Assembly: GCA_029931535.1 (NCBI GenBank)
Contig: JAQPZY010001660.1
Span: 2,381,001 to 2,445,000, forward strand
Origin: Margaritifera margaritifera
Taxonomy: Eukaryota; Mollusca; Bivalvia; Unionida; Margaritiferidae
DNA length: 64,000 nucleotides
Direction of reading: 5' to 3'
Each line of letters begins with the position of its first letter. Positions within the stretch are counted from its first letter, which is position 1. This document shows, one piece after another, positions 1 through 11,324 of the stretch. A program made the position numbers and the translations under genes. Below the pieces are notes generated by a model. It was not told the origin of the DNA, searched no databases, and saw only the letters and a program-made list of their open reading frames with translations.

Positions 1-557
1 TCCTGAAAATAAATGCACACAGCAAGTGTCATAACTGTACATGCAGCAGTGTAAGAGAAACTGAGCTAAATGCACAATTTTACTGTATATACTCACACCA
101 AATCAAGGTTTATTTGAACAAATTAAATGATGCAGATGGGGGTCAACTAACTTATAAGCCTGCTATAGTAAAAATCTAAAGATTTATTAGCCAAACATAC
201 AAAAAAATCTAACAAAAATATGGCTATTTTGTACACCAATAAAGCAATGTATCAGTGCATAAAATATGCCATAACTTGTCAAATCAGAGCCAAATATTAG
301 GGAAAACCTCAACTTAAAAACCGGTTTATATGGTAACTAACATAAGATTGAGCATCTATAGAAATAATTCGAGTGTAGCTACCTATTTTCCTTGTAGATT
401 TCATGGTAAAATTTATAAAAGGGTCACAGAAAAATCACCATTGTTGCATATTTAAAAGAAAGAGTGAACTTATACATAAGTACCTACAGTAATTTTGAGA
501 CCTAAACAACGATAATGCCATCAGAAAGGTATTACCTACATCTCACATATACTTTTG
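1..557. other. AT-rich non-coding flank
   Basis: No reading frame of note, no splice-bounded exon and no repeat that I can define. It lies on the 3' side of the last recognised exon of the minus-strand host gene, so it is probably intron or intergenic DNA. Confidence 0.5.
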
Positions 558-1425
558 CAGGTAAGAAAAAAATCAACATGCCCACTTATTAACACATGCA
601 AGTTAGAAAAAAATCAACATGCCCACTTATTAACACATGCAAGTTAGAAACAAATCAACATGCCCATTTATTAACACATGCAATTTAGAAAAAAATCAAC
701 ATGCCCACTTATTAACACATGCAAGTTAGAAACAAATCAACATGCCCACTTATTAACACATGCAAGTTAGAAACAAATCAACATGCCCATTTATTAACAC
801 ATGCAAGTTAGAAACAAATCAACATGCCCACTTATTAACACATGCAAGTTAGAAAAAAAATCAACATGCCCACTTATTAACACATGCAAGTTAGAAACAA
901 ATCAACATGCCCACTTATTAACACATGCAAGTTAGAAAAAAATCAACATGCCCACTTATTAACACATGCAAGTTAGAAAAAAATCAACATGCCCACTTAT
1001 TAACACATGCAAGTTAGAAACAAATCAACATGCCCACTTATTAACACATGCAAGTTAGAAAAAAATCAACATGCCCACTTATTAACACATGCAAGTTAGA
1101 AAAAAATCAACATGCCCACTTATTAACACATGCAAGTTAGAAAAAAATCAACATGCCCACTTATTAACACATGCAAGTTAGAAAAAAATCAACATGCCCA
1201 CTTATTAACACATGCAAGTTAGAAAAAAATCAACATGCCCACTTATTAACACATGCAAGTTAGAAAAAAATCAACATGCCCACATATTAACACATGCAAG
1301 TTAGAAAAAAATCAACATGCCCACTTATTAACACATGCAAGTTAGAAAAAAATCAACATGCCCACTTATTAACACATGCAAGTTAGAAAAAAATCAACAT
1401 GCCCACTTATTAACACATGCAAGTT
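558..1425. repeat. 41-bp minisatellite, about 21 copies
   Basis: A head-to-tail array whose unit contains AATCAACATGCCCACTTATT followed by AACACATGCAAGTTAG. Copies are very similar; the main variants are AAAAAAA versus AAACAAA in the A-run and CCACTTA versus CCATTTA. The high identity suggests recent expansion or ongoing homogenisation. There are no spacers of unique sequence between copies. Confidence 0.97.
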
Positions 1426-1879
1426 TCAAATTATGCTATTTAATATCAATATAGTAGATAAGGCAGGCTACTAAAAAACTGAAAACAAGACTTCCCTAAA
1501 TATATTGCAACTTGCCGATTCCCATATATGATCTAGCATGACATTTTCTAAAACATCAAATATTTGCCAATTGAAAGTTAAGTCCCAAAAACGTCAAAAT
1601 AAAAAAGTGCAAAAGACAGGAAGATAAACCCTTCCAAATAAATGTCAACATGTAGTCCTACGACATATAAGATAAAAGGTATAAAAGTAGGACATACACA
1701 ATAATACACGCTAACACATTCTACAAAAATGGCACCCATTACACAAGTAAAATATGACATGTTGATTAAACATAGGATTACCCATAAAACCTTTATGGGG
1801 TTTATTTCCAATGGAGTTCTAGCTGTGTTTCAAGATTTAAGGGGCAAACACTTATAGAATGACATATAAAACAAGAATT

Positions 1880-2815
1880 ACTCAAAAGGAACTGATGCTC
1901 TACTGACTGAAAAGAATTTCCAGGAATTTAAGATAAGACCATTTCTTCTTTTTAACAGTTGAGCATTGATACCATCTTTGATATTTCTGAACAATAACAA
2001 GATTTTCAAATTAGCCATTGTGGTGGCCATATTGGATGTAAGATTGGCACCCTTTTCATTAAGGACCAACTATAAATTATTAGAAGTCTTTTGGTGAAAA
2101 CCCCAAAGAGGATGACCATACATTCAGAAGTAGTAGCAATAACAAGATTTTCTAGATGGTCACTATGGTGACCATGTTGGATGTCAGTTCAGCATCATTT
2201 TCATTTACGCCCAACTAGACACCCTAAGAAGTCTTCTAGTGAAATCCCCATGTCAGTAACACTTTCCATTTAGGATGAGTAGGGAAAACAATATTTTGAA
2301 GATGGCTGCTATGGTGGCTATACTGGACATCCAATCAGCACCATTATAATTTAGAACAAAGTAGACATCATAAGAAGTCTTCTTGTGAAAACCCCTTGTC
2401 GATATGGCTTCGGGAGGAGTAGTGATAAGATTTTCAAGAAAGTGGCCACAACAGCCATATTGGATGTCAGATCGGTACCATTTTCATTTAGGACCGACTA
2501 GACAAAATAAGAAGTCTTCTGGCAAAACCCCCATGTTGATATGACTTTCCTTTCAGGAGAAGCTGCGATAACAAAATTTTCAAGATGGCTGTCATTGTTG
2601 CCATATTGGATGTCAGATTGGCACCATTTTAATTCTGGGACTGACTAGACATTATTGGGAGTCTTTTAGTGAAAACCCCATGTTTATATGACCATCCATT
2701 CAGGAGGAGTAGCGATAAAAAGATTTTCAATATGGCCAATGTGGCAGCCATATCGGATGTCCGAGTGGCTCTTTTTTCATTTAAGACCAACTAGACCATG
2801 AGATGAATATGCTTT
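1880..2815. repeat. Diverged tandem repeat, about 144-bp period
   Basis: Six or so copies of a unit marked by 'agaagtctt(t/c)t...gaaaaccccatg', 'caagattttcaagatggc' and 'ccatattggatgtcag'. The anchor AGAAGTCTT recurs near 2085, 2229, 2373 and 2510, and a diverged form near 2660, spaced 137-150 bp. A decayed extra copy sits near 3190-3360 (CATTTTCATTTAGGACAAAC). Copies differ by many substitutions and small indels, so the array is old. Confidence 0.85.
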
Positions 2816-3719
2816 TTAAGTGTTGTGGCAATCCTCCATGTATGTTAGCAAAAGTGGCAATAACAAACTTGTGCTAACAGATGGATGGATGGTGGACAAC
2901 AGGCCATCTCATAAGATCTTCTGGTCTATGACCAGTAGAGCTAAAATGAAGCTGATTAAAGAACAGGTTACAATGATGCCATACATAAAAGATCACAAAC
3001 CATACAACCAAGATACACAATTCACTGGCAATCAAATAAAATAACACACACATTTCAACCAGATAGAAAGAACTATAAGGTAGAAGAAAATGTGTCATAA
3101 ATCCATTATTTCAAATAAAAGCATACATATAGGGCCAAAATTTATTATATAAACTGCTTTCTTTTAAAAAGTCCAAGATATTCTCTGGTGGTGTATCATA
3201 ATGTCTGAGTAGCAACATTTTCATTTAGGACAAACTAGACCTTGTATAAAGTTTCATGGCAAATCCTCCAAGTAATTTAGGAGGAGTAGCAATAACAAAC
3301 CTATGCTAATGGAAGGACATCGGACAACGGACAATGGACAACAATCCATCCCATAAGCCCTTCTGGTCAATGACTAGTCTAGCTAAAAAGGATTTTCTAT
3401 CAAGATTTCACATTTGGAAATTTTAATTTTAGTTAGATACGCTGCCAAAAGATATCATACTGATATTTCTATAGGTTAAAATAAGAATCAATAAATAAGA
3501 TTTTTATATACAAAAATACACAACTTTCAAATCTGAATTAGATATGCTGGACAGAAGGCCCAAGTGGGCCTGATATCACTCAACTGGCTTACATAACTTA
3601 ACAGTCAACCATTTCACTTTGCAGGCTTATGTAGTTTTGAAAGAACACAACCTCAGTAAACTATCTCCCAAACTTTAAATCATATTGATTTTGCCTATTT
3701 TACTATACCCTGATAAAGA

Positions 3720-5260
3720 TTTGTTAAAAAATAATGGCATAATTAATATGCACAGTGTCTTGCACATAACTGAAGTCATCCAAGATCTTTGAGACATAAA
3801 CCTATATACTGAGTTTTATAGAAATATAGTCTCTAGATCTACAGAGGTATCAAGCTCAGCCAATCAGATGCAAGATATCTCATTAATATGCACTGATCTC
3901 AGTTATTACAGAACCTGTCTATGACAATGATAATATAAGCTTAAGGTTGAGCGAATTCAGACTGGAATTCGGTCTCTAGAGTGGTAACAAACTCAGCCGA
4001 TAAGATACAAGATTACCTCATTATTATGTGTATATCTTGCTTCTAATCAAACTCATCCAACATCTTGATAATATAAGACTACTTGGCACATTTGATCAAA
4101 ATCATAACAGAAATACAGTTGCTCGATTGTTGACAAGCTCAGCCATCCAGATGCAAGGTCAAATTAAATAATATGCATGAAATTCAGTCATAATCATGTT
4201 CAACCAAGAACTCAATGACATAGGCCGGTTTACCAGGTGTGATCAAAGTCCTATTTTAAAAAAATACAGTCTCTAGAGAGGTTAAAAACTCTCCATATCA
4301 GACACAAGACCACTTCTTCGTAAATATATGCACAGGTCTTGGTCATAATAAAAATCATCCAATATCTTGATGGCATTAGCCTGTGCACCAAGTCTGATTA
4401 AACTTGGGTCATAAATACAGACTCTCAAGTGGTATAAAGCTCAGCCAATCATATACAAGATCACTTCATTAATATGTATAGATCTTGCTCATAATAAAAA
4501 ACATTATATATCTGATGATATAAGCCAAAATCTGATCAGAATCATGGCTTCCAGAGTGGTAATAAACTCAGTCAATCAGATGCAAGATCACCTGATTAAT
4601 ATGCATGAGTCTTGCTCATGATCAAAATTGTCCAAGAGCTTGATGATATAAGCACATATTTCACATTTAGCCAAAATCATATCACAAATATGGCTTCCAT
4701 AGTGGTAACAAGCTCAACCAATCAGATGCAAGATTACATCCTTAATATGCATGGATAAGCCCACATTTCAAGTCTGATCACAATCAGATTAGAATGATGC
4801 ATTGTAGAGTGGCAACAAATTCAGCCAATCAGATGCAAGACAACCTCATTAATATGCATGCATCTCACTCATTATCCAACTTGCCCAAGATCATAATCAG
4901 ATCAAAAATACAGCCCATATTTCAAGTTTTATAAAAGTCAGATCAGAAATATTGCTTCCAATGGGTAATTAGGTCAGCCAATCAGATGCAAGATCACCTC
5001 ATTATTATGTGTGGATCTTGCTCATTATTCAACTCCTCCAAAATCTTTATGATATAAGCATATATTCCAGGTAAAACTGGATCAGAAATATAGCCTCCAG
5101 AATGGTAACAAGCTTAGCCAATCAGGTCTAAGATCTGCTCATTAATATACATGAATCTCACTCATTATAACTTGTCAAAGACTTTGATGATAAAAGCTCA
5201 TATACCAAGTTTGATTAAAATTGAATCAGAAATATGAACTCCAGAGTGGAAATAAGCAAT
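3720..5260. repeat. Second diverged tandem repeat, about 145-bp period
   Basis: About ten copies marked by 'cagccaatcagatgcaaga', 'cctcattaatatgcatg' and 'cagaaatac...ttccagagtggtaac'. The first anchor recurs near 3858, 3994, 4140, 4292, 4441, 4570, 4714, 4822, 4975 and 5115. The family differs in sequence from the array at 1880-2815 but has nearly the same period. Such mid-length arrays are often carried by Helitron-like or MITE-like elements in bivalves; that link is inference. Confidence 0.85.
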
Positions 5261-6099
5261 TGCTGATGGACACACAATGCACAATTTACGACATTTTGAT
5301 GACACATGACACATGATGGCTGCATGGCCATACCATTAGCTTACTTGGTTTTATGGTCAGGTGAGCTAAAAAAGAAAATCATGCTGATATGTCTCAAGTT
5401 TAAATCAAGAAATAAATGCAATAACCTTGTTTAAGCAGTTCATATACAGTACAGATTGTTTATTAATTTCTTGGATACAACATTTTCTCTACTAGAATGT
5501 TTGAGTTTATTTCCCTGACCAAATTCCTCATTACTATGTAGTCCAAAGGATTTGTTATATTGTTCCTTTCTTGCAACATTTAGTTGGTTATAGCGTTTGA
5601 TTTGTGTGGTCCATAAGAGAAAATTAGCTTACTTTTAACGTTTTTACCACTGGATGTGCCAAAGCCAGGTAAACAATGGTGGTCGTTTAATTAACAAGAG
5701 TGTAACAAAGGCAGAAGGTAATACAGGCATGTTAAGCACACCTCATTCATAATCACTAAAATTACAAAGGTGTAACAAAGGTGCAAAGTAACAAAAGCGT
5801 GATAATCACAGCTCATTCATAATCAGTAATTTTAAATCATGGGTTGCTGATTCAATGCAATTAAAGCTTGACAAGAAATGCTTTGTTTTGTACTTTTTTG
5901 ACAAAATTATTTAGAAATATCCTTTAACTATCATTCTATGTTGAATAATTGAGTACTGCTTTAAGTAAATCTCTTTTGTGTTCCATGGAGTCATCTTCGT
6001 TTTTAAATCAATGTACTGACGTGCTCTAATCCTAATATACCTCGCGAGCCTTAACATAAATATTGTGTGAAATAAACATGTCTGCAATCAGTATGCTTT
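5261..6099. other. Non-coding stretch with a short duplication
   Basis: No exon recognised. Around 5697-5830 a segment of roughly 90 bp is duplicated with drift (GTGTAACAAAGG ... CTCATTCATAATCA occurs twice). Confidence 0.45.
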
Positions 6100-6440
6100 T
6101 AATCATGCATGGCATGGTGTTTCCATGGTCTGTGTTGCAAACTGTTTTGTTAAGGCAAGGTTTAGTGAGCAAACAGATGTCATTACCAGTAATAACAATG
6201 ACAATAATTATGTTTCCCTTGCTACTGCATGTGATGCACTACGCCTACTTGGGTCTGGTAGCAAAGATGTTGATTTCTCGGATATGTTAATTCTGACAGT
6301 GACATTGTCACATCTACAATATCAACAACTGAAGATATTGTTTGTGAAATTATTGATCGCCAGGAAGCAACCAATTTTTCTGCTAATGATGTGATGAGGA
6401 CAGTGATGACTTATTACCAGCTGTTGTACCGGTGCCAATG
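6100..6440 (+). pseudogene. pogo/Tigger-type transposase C-terminal fragment
   Basis: Frame fragments read 'VANCFVKARFSEQTD', then an Asn/Asp-rich linker and 'NYVSLATACDALRLLGS', then in a second frame 'TTEDIVCEIIDRQEA' and in a third 'DEDSDDLLPAVVPVP'. Known Tigger/CENP-B-like transposases end with an '(A)NCFRKAGF'-like helix followed by an acidic, proline-rich tail, and these pieces fit that layout. At least two frame changes are needed, so it is dead. No terminal inverted repeats were found around it. A different transposase with a similar tail cannot be excluded. Confidence 0.5.
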
Positions 6441-6875
6441 AGGTCTTAGATAGCATAGCATACATCAGCCTGTACCTACAAGCTCAGAGTGACACACTTG
6501 ATATTTTTTATGAGCATTTGCATGTCACTAAGAAACATTTTTTTTTTTTAAATATCAGAGATTAATTTTAAAAAACTGATGAATATTGACAATTTCTTTC
6601 TGGCTGGTACACTTTCAACAGATGTTTTCTACATGTCCAATGTCATCAGCATGTACATCAATATAGATATGAACATAAACATTTTGAAAAATAAACTATA
6701 AATTTGGATATAATATTTCTCAGTTATAATATTATAAAAATCCCAGTCCCCTGTAAAACATTATAAACAATCTTTACTGTTATATGATATTACCTGTATT
6801 TTGTGTATTCTGCAAGGACAAGCTCCAGATTCTAGTAATTGGTAAATTTTCTGTCCAAGAAAGTATTCTATTTAC

Positions 6876-7016
6876 ACTTAATAAAACTGTCATTAATGTG
6901 GTCATTGAACGGATCTCTGTGAAAACGGAATTCTCCTCATAATATCTGCTCTGTCTAAACTCTAGTCTCTCTAGCTCAATGTGAAGTGTTTGATGTGATT
7001 GCTGAATCTCAACAAA
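6876..7016 (-). CDS. Possible further exon of the host gene (weak)
   Basis: A 141-bp open segment (47 codons, phase 0 on both sides) that could follow the exon at 7284-7145. It reads 'FVEIQQSHQTLHIELE' and 'RLEFRQSRYYEENSVF'. The proposed donor is GTAAAT and the acceptor is ...TTAAAAAG, which lacks a good pyrimidine tract, so both splice sites are mediocre. The protein segment is charged and helix-like. I did not recognise it as the expected continuation of the gene family, so it may be a chance ORF. Confidence 0.3.
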
Positions 7017-7144
7017 CTTTTTAATTCTTGGGCTTGGCCATATTGTGTTTAAGTTTAAATTCAAATCAAATTAATAAGAGTGAAATCAATTTCATAGTTA
7101 TAATCACAGAAAATTGGCATAAAAACATATAACACAAAACTTAC

Positions 7145-7284
7145 TAGTCTCTCAGTCCAGCTCTGTAGGTTACTGACAAATTCTTCATCATCAGCAGGAC
7201 GTCTATGAAAGGTGAATACCACAGATATACATTCCCTCAGCTTCCTCACCTGATGGCTGGTGTCAGCTGAATGTCTCTCTAGCA
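7145..7284 (-). CDS. EPG5: Internal exon of the host gene, EPG5-like candidate
   Basis: Exon bounded by the acceptor ...CATGTCAG and the donor CTA|GTAAGT. It begins with two bases that complete the codon left open by the exon at 10397-10315 and ends in phase 0. It encodes 'LERHSADTSHQVRKLREC', 'ISVVFTFHRRPADDEEFV' and 'SNLQSWTERL'. The helical pattern with 'SVxFxFxRRPxxDxxF' is what I remember from the EPG5 family, a large Rab7-linked tether for autophagosome-lysosome fusion. The exon structure is strong; the family name is from memory and unconfirmed. Confidence 0.75.
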
Positions 7285-7371
7285 CTGACATGAAACATAA
7301 CACAAAAACTATGTACATGTTTTGTTCCAAGCTGGTGGAAAGAATGAGTTTGATAAGCCATTAGGATATCT

Positions 7372-7740
7372 CTCAGCCTGAAGAGTTTGATATGACATTA
7401 GGCTGTTCCAGCCTAATGGCCTTAATATTTGATATGGCATCAGAATATGTCTCAGCCTGAAGGCCCTAACATTTGATATGGCATTAGAATATGTCTCAGC
7501 CTGAAGGCCTTAATGTTTGATATGACATTAGGATATATCTCAGCCTGAAGGCCCTAACATTTGATATGGCATTACCATATATCTGAGCCTGAAGGTCTTA
7601 ACATTTTATATGGTATTAGGATATATCTCAGCCTGAAAGCCCTAACATTTGATATGGCATTACCATATGTCTCAGCCTTAAGGCCTTAATGTTTTCATAC
7701 ACCATATCAAACCAGTCTGATATGGCATTAGGATATGTCT
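7372..7740. repeat. 44-bp tandem repeat, about 8 copies
   Basis: The unit is marked by 'tttgatatggcatta' and 'tatgtctcagcctgaagg'. GATATG(G/A)CAT recurs at 7431, 7475 and 7519, exactly 44 bp apart, and further copies drift. A degraded copy follows near 7720-7760. It is intronic to the host gene. Confidence 0.9.
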
Positions 7741-8375
7741 CAGCCTGAAGGTCATGATGTATTCATACACCATAACAAACAAGTTCTTTCCCCCAACTTG
7801 GAACAAAACATGAATGCAGTTTTGTATTTATACTCCCTCTTTTACATTTGTAAAATATTTTTAGTTTTACCATGTGAATGAAATTCTAAATGAATTGTTT
7901 CTTTATAAAAGTCTGATTGGGTGGATCTAAGAATATTAATGCATGGACATCAGAGAAAACACCTAAATAGTTCCAATCTAGATGTGTGATACAGAAATAT
8001 GGATTGAACATCTGTATTGAACACCATATCAACCACATAAGATTAAATTGGCTTGTAATAAATACATCACATATCAAATTTATTATTGCTAATTGTTATG
8101 TCATGGTTAGACTTAAGATTGTTATGACATGATGTTATTACATCAACAACATTGTGTAATAACAACATTGTGTAATAAATGTTATAGTTCAGCATATGTA
8201 GATCAACAATGTTTTTAAAATCTTTGCTTTTTTTCTTGACAATGTTCTCAAATTAATATAGTATCATACTTATTCAAGAAAAATGCATGTCCTTAAATAA
8301 AATCTATCACAAGCTTTTTATTATGTACATTATAAGAATCAGCTGACCATGTGAAAGGACTTTTAAACTGTTTTT

Positions 8376-8569
8376 GAGGGCTATTCCATTTAAACATACA
8401 TGGTACCCAGGAAAGGCAGTTTGTTTTTAAAATATCTGCCAGGGTACTCTGATTATTCAAAGAGTTTATACAAAAATCATACAAATTCTAAATTGCATCT
8501 ATGGGTGACTACTCCACACAGAAAGTGCCTTCCCTGGGTCCCAAGATTTTTCTACTGGAATAGCCCTCA
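8376..8569. repeat. Foldback element (inverted-repeat arms of about 45 bp)
   Basis: The left arm at 8376-8422 (GAGGGCTATTCCATTT ... GGTACCCAGGAAAGGCA) is matched in reverse complement by 8521-8569 (TGCCTTCCCTGGGTCCC ... TGGAATAGCCCTC). The arms enclose about 100 bp. This looks like a MITE-type hairpin; I cannot define a target duplication. Confidence 0.75.
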
Positions 8570-8703
8570 TACATGTCCTTCTAATATCAGGATTTTGGGG
8601 TTTTTCATTTTAATGCAAGATTCTAAGGCTACTGTTTGATATGTAGATGTGATACTGCTAAAGTATTACTCATTCAGTTACAGTGAGCATAATTTTGCAT
8701 TTA

Positions 8704-8930
8704 CCGTATATAATCGGATAATATCCAATACTAACTGCAAACTGCATAGACCCAGATCTGCTGTCGTATAATGCGGTGGCAGATCTGGGTCTATGCAGTT
8801 TGTAAGGACCAATCAGTAGAACAAACAACATAGACCCTGATCTGCCAGCGCATTATGCGATGGCAGATCAGGGTCTATGTTGTTTGCATTTGGACCCGGC
8901 TTATACAAGAGTATACACAGTAATAAATAA
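8704..8930. mobile_element. Double-hairpin MITE, copy 1 (227 bp, TA-flanked)
   Basis: It is flanked by TA and starts CCGTATATAATCGG. It contains two perfect hairpins: arms 8739-8761 with 8779-8801 (23 bp, built on GCATAGACCCAGATCTGC) and arms 8823-8847 with 8861-8885 (25 bp, built on CATAGACCCTGATCTGCC). The two hairpins are themselves paralogous. The other end reads GGACCCGGCTTATAC. It is non-coding and non-autonomous. The second copy lies at 9934-10150 in the opposite orientation. Confidence 0.9.
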
Positions 8931-9009
8931 GTGCATTACCTAAAGGACTGTATTTAGTCAAATCCTTACCTTTTGGTTTACAGTTTGCTGTCAATAGTGT
9001 TTATCATCT

Positions 9010-9450
9010 TAGTTTTAAAACTGCATGAAGCCTCAAATGAATTACTCTTTATGTAAACAAAACAATGTAGCTGACAACATGCTAATGCACCACAGAAATA
9101 TGAGCATGAGAATACAATAGCATTTATGTCACTACGCATGAGAATATGCCATAGGAGAACATACATCACTATGAAAGCATACACCATATCATGCAACATT
9201 ACCAACAAGAACATCTCTTGCTAGTGGATGAATTATTCCTTATGTAAACGAAACAATGTATTTTGGCACCAACACAGTGGTTGGCTACTGGCAAAATCAC
9301 CAACGGAATATGACCATGAGGGGTACAACAGCCAGCATTTATGTCACTACACACAAGCACATGTCATAGCAAAAACATATGTCACAACGAAAGCATATGT
9401 CATATCATGTGACATTACCAACAGGAACATCTCTTGCTAGTGATCTGGTC
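9010..9450. repeat. Tandem duplication of about 190 bp
   Basis: 'GAATTACTCTTTATGTAAAC' near 9039 and 'GAATTATTCCTTATGTAAAC' near 9229 start two diverged copies. Both continue through 'gcatttatgtcactac' and 'cattaccaacaagaacatctcttgctag'. Degraded pieces (ACCAACAGGAA) continue to about 9640. Confidence 0.8.
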
Positions 9451-9933
9451 CAAATATAACAACAGGTACATCACTTGTAACTGGACTGGTCCAAATATGA
9501 CCGTGCTTAGTAGCATTGTCTCATCTGATTAGGATTACACTATAGCACATGTCATATTACATGACATTACCAACAGGAATATCACTTGCTAATGGACTGG
9601 TCCAAATATACCAAAAGGAACATCCCTTACTAGTGGTCTGATCCATACATAGTTGTGCTCAGTAGCTTGTGAAGACTTACACTATAATGGTTGAACGTAA
9701 CAGTTGGCATTCAGTAGTTGATCACCATGTAGAAAGAAAAAAACCTGTTGTTAAAAAGGTTGGTTATCTTCAATTTTTTCAACATTTTACCAGTATCATA
9801 ATATTTTCTCAGAAATTATGAATAATCACTTTGTAACACATATTTCACTTGGGAAAACAGTTGCCAAATGCAAGTAAAGCATCAAAGAATATTCAATTTT
9901 TTCTTCTTCTAAGATTGATCATCCATGTAAGTA

Positions 9934-10150
9934 CCGTCTATACTTGCATATAAGCCGGGTCCAATTGCAAACACCACAGACCCTGATCTGCAGTCAAATT
10001 ATGTGCCAGCAGATCAGGGTCTATGTTATTTGTTCTACTGATTAGTCATTACAAACTGCATAGACCCAGATCTGCCAGCGCATTATGCAACTGCAGATAC
10101 GGGTCTATGCAGTTTGCAGTTAGTATAATCTTATATGTGAGTATAGACGG
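9934..10150. mobile_element. Double-hairpin MITE, copy 2 (217 bp, inverted)
   Basis: Same family as 8704-8930 in the reverse orientation: TA|CCGTCTATACTTGC at the left and GAGTATAGACGG|TA at the right. Both internal hairpins are present but now carry mismatches (for example GCAGATACGGGTCTATGC against GCATAGACCCAGATCTGC), so this copy is older or less constrained. Confidence 0.9.
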
Positions 10151-10314
10151 TATATTAAGCACAGGAATATTTTAACAACTATCCATCACCAATGTGGCAC
10201 AGTGTCACTATCTTTATGCAGTGCTATCCAACTTTGCATTACATGCATTTATGGACTGATTTATCTGTTGCAAAGTTGAACAGTGTTGCAAAAAAGCAAG
10301 TTACATGTACTTAC

Positions 10315-10397
10315 TCTGAACTGGAGCATTTCTTGGGATATTCCGCAGTGCTGGTGATGTCATGAACAAGTTGTGAATGTAAGACTCCACTTGTAGT
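10315..10397 (-). CDS. EPG5: Internal exon of the host gene, EPG5-like candidate
   Basis: An 83-bp exon between the acceptor AATTTCTAG and the donor CAGA|GTAAGT. One leading base completes the Arg codon opened by the exon at 17227-17067, then 27 codons follow, then one base carries over to the exon at 7284-7145. It reads 'LQVESYIHNLFMTSP' and 'ALRNIPRNAPVQ'. The exact phase match on both sides makes this a true exon even though it is very short. Confidence 0.85.
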
Positions 10398-10834
10398 CTA
10401 GAAATTAGACAGTCATCATAAATAATCGAGAATGTCTTGTATAGATCCTACTCTTCTTATTAAGATATTCCTACATTTGTCACTGATTCACTGTGTTTAT
10501 CAAAATGTCTCTAGCACAAGGCAAATGTAATTGATATTTCCTTTTCAAATTAGTTCGGTTTGTTTATTATTGATTTGTGCTGTAATCTCTTATCATTTCT
10601 TTGATTAAGTGATTTGTTGAAAATTAAAACTTCAGCTTCAATTCATTTGGCATGTTCTTTTTCTTGTCTTGCCTTTGCCTGTGAATATCAAGTTCTGTAT
10701 TGAATTTCCAATAACCATGACCTCTGGGTAGCATAGATAATGAAAAAGTTAAAGTTATAGCAGAATGATCTGTTTTGTACCCTGAAACAATAGCTGAATT
10801 TGTGAAATATGAATACATATATATATACTATTGT

Positions 10835-11324
10835 TTGTGGATAGTTTTCAGTTTTGACTTTACCATCAGTCTGTAAAGAGTCATTACAGTTGTGAAAAAT
10901 CATTCCAAATTCAGAGAGATGATTTATTTAAAATATTCATTGGATTATAAAAGTGCTCAAAGACTTTTGGATTTTGGATTTTGAATTAATGATTTTGGGA
11001 TTTATGTGAACTTATTCAAAGATATTCTGGAGTACTTCAATTTGGCACATCAGCACATTAAAGACTACTGGCACATCAGGACAGTAAAGACTATTGGCAC
11101 ATCAGCACATTCAATGATATTGGAATTCATTCAGAACATTCTATATTTAGGACTTGTGATTAGAACACTTAGGATTATTGGATTATTTGGATTTAATTCA
11201 CATTACTATAAGTGTCTTGATTTTCATTTTAATTATCTAGAAATAAATTACTTGTTGATTTTTACTTGATTTGTTGGTTACACTTTCTTCCTGTTACAAT
11301 TTTCTTAAACCACAGAGTTATAAC
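10835..11324 (+). mobile_element. LTR fragment, same family as the solo LTR at 43990-44790
   Basis: About 490 bp closely matches the 3' part of the LTR in element B, from CCATCAGTCT ... GAAAAATCATTCCAAA through GGACTTGTGATTAG to the end AGAGTTATAACA. The 5' half is missing or replaced. It sits in a host intron. It is part of a retrotransposon LTR, so the apparent short ORF inside it is not a gene. Confidence 0.8.

Noticed and set aside
558..1425. Regular short repeats resembling a CRISPR array
   Set aside because: Units are contiguous with no unique spacers and the DNA is eukaryotic; it is a minisatellite.
11006..11269. 87-codon ORF repeated at 44458-44658
   Set aside because: Both lie in copies of the same LTR; similarity is due to the repeat and the frame breaks between copies.
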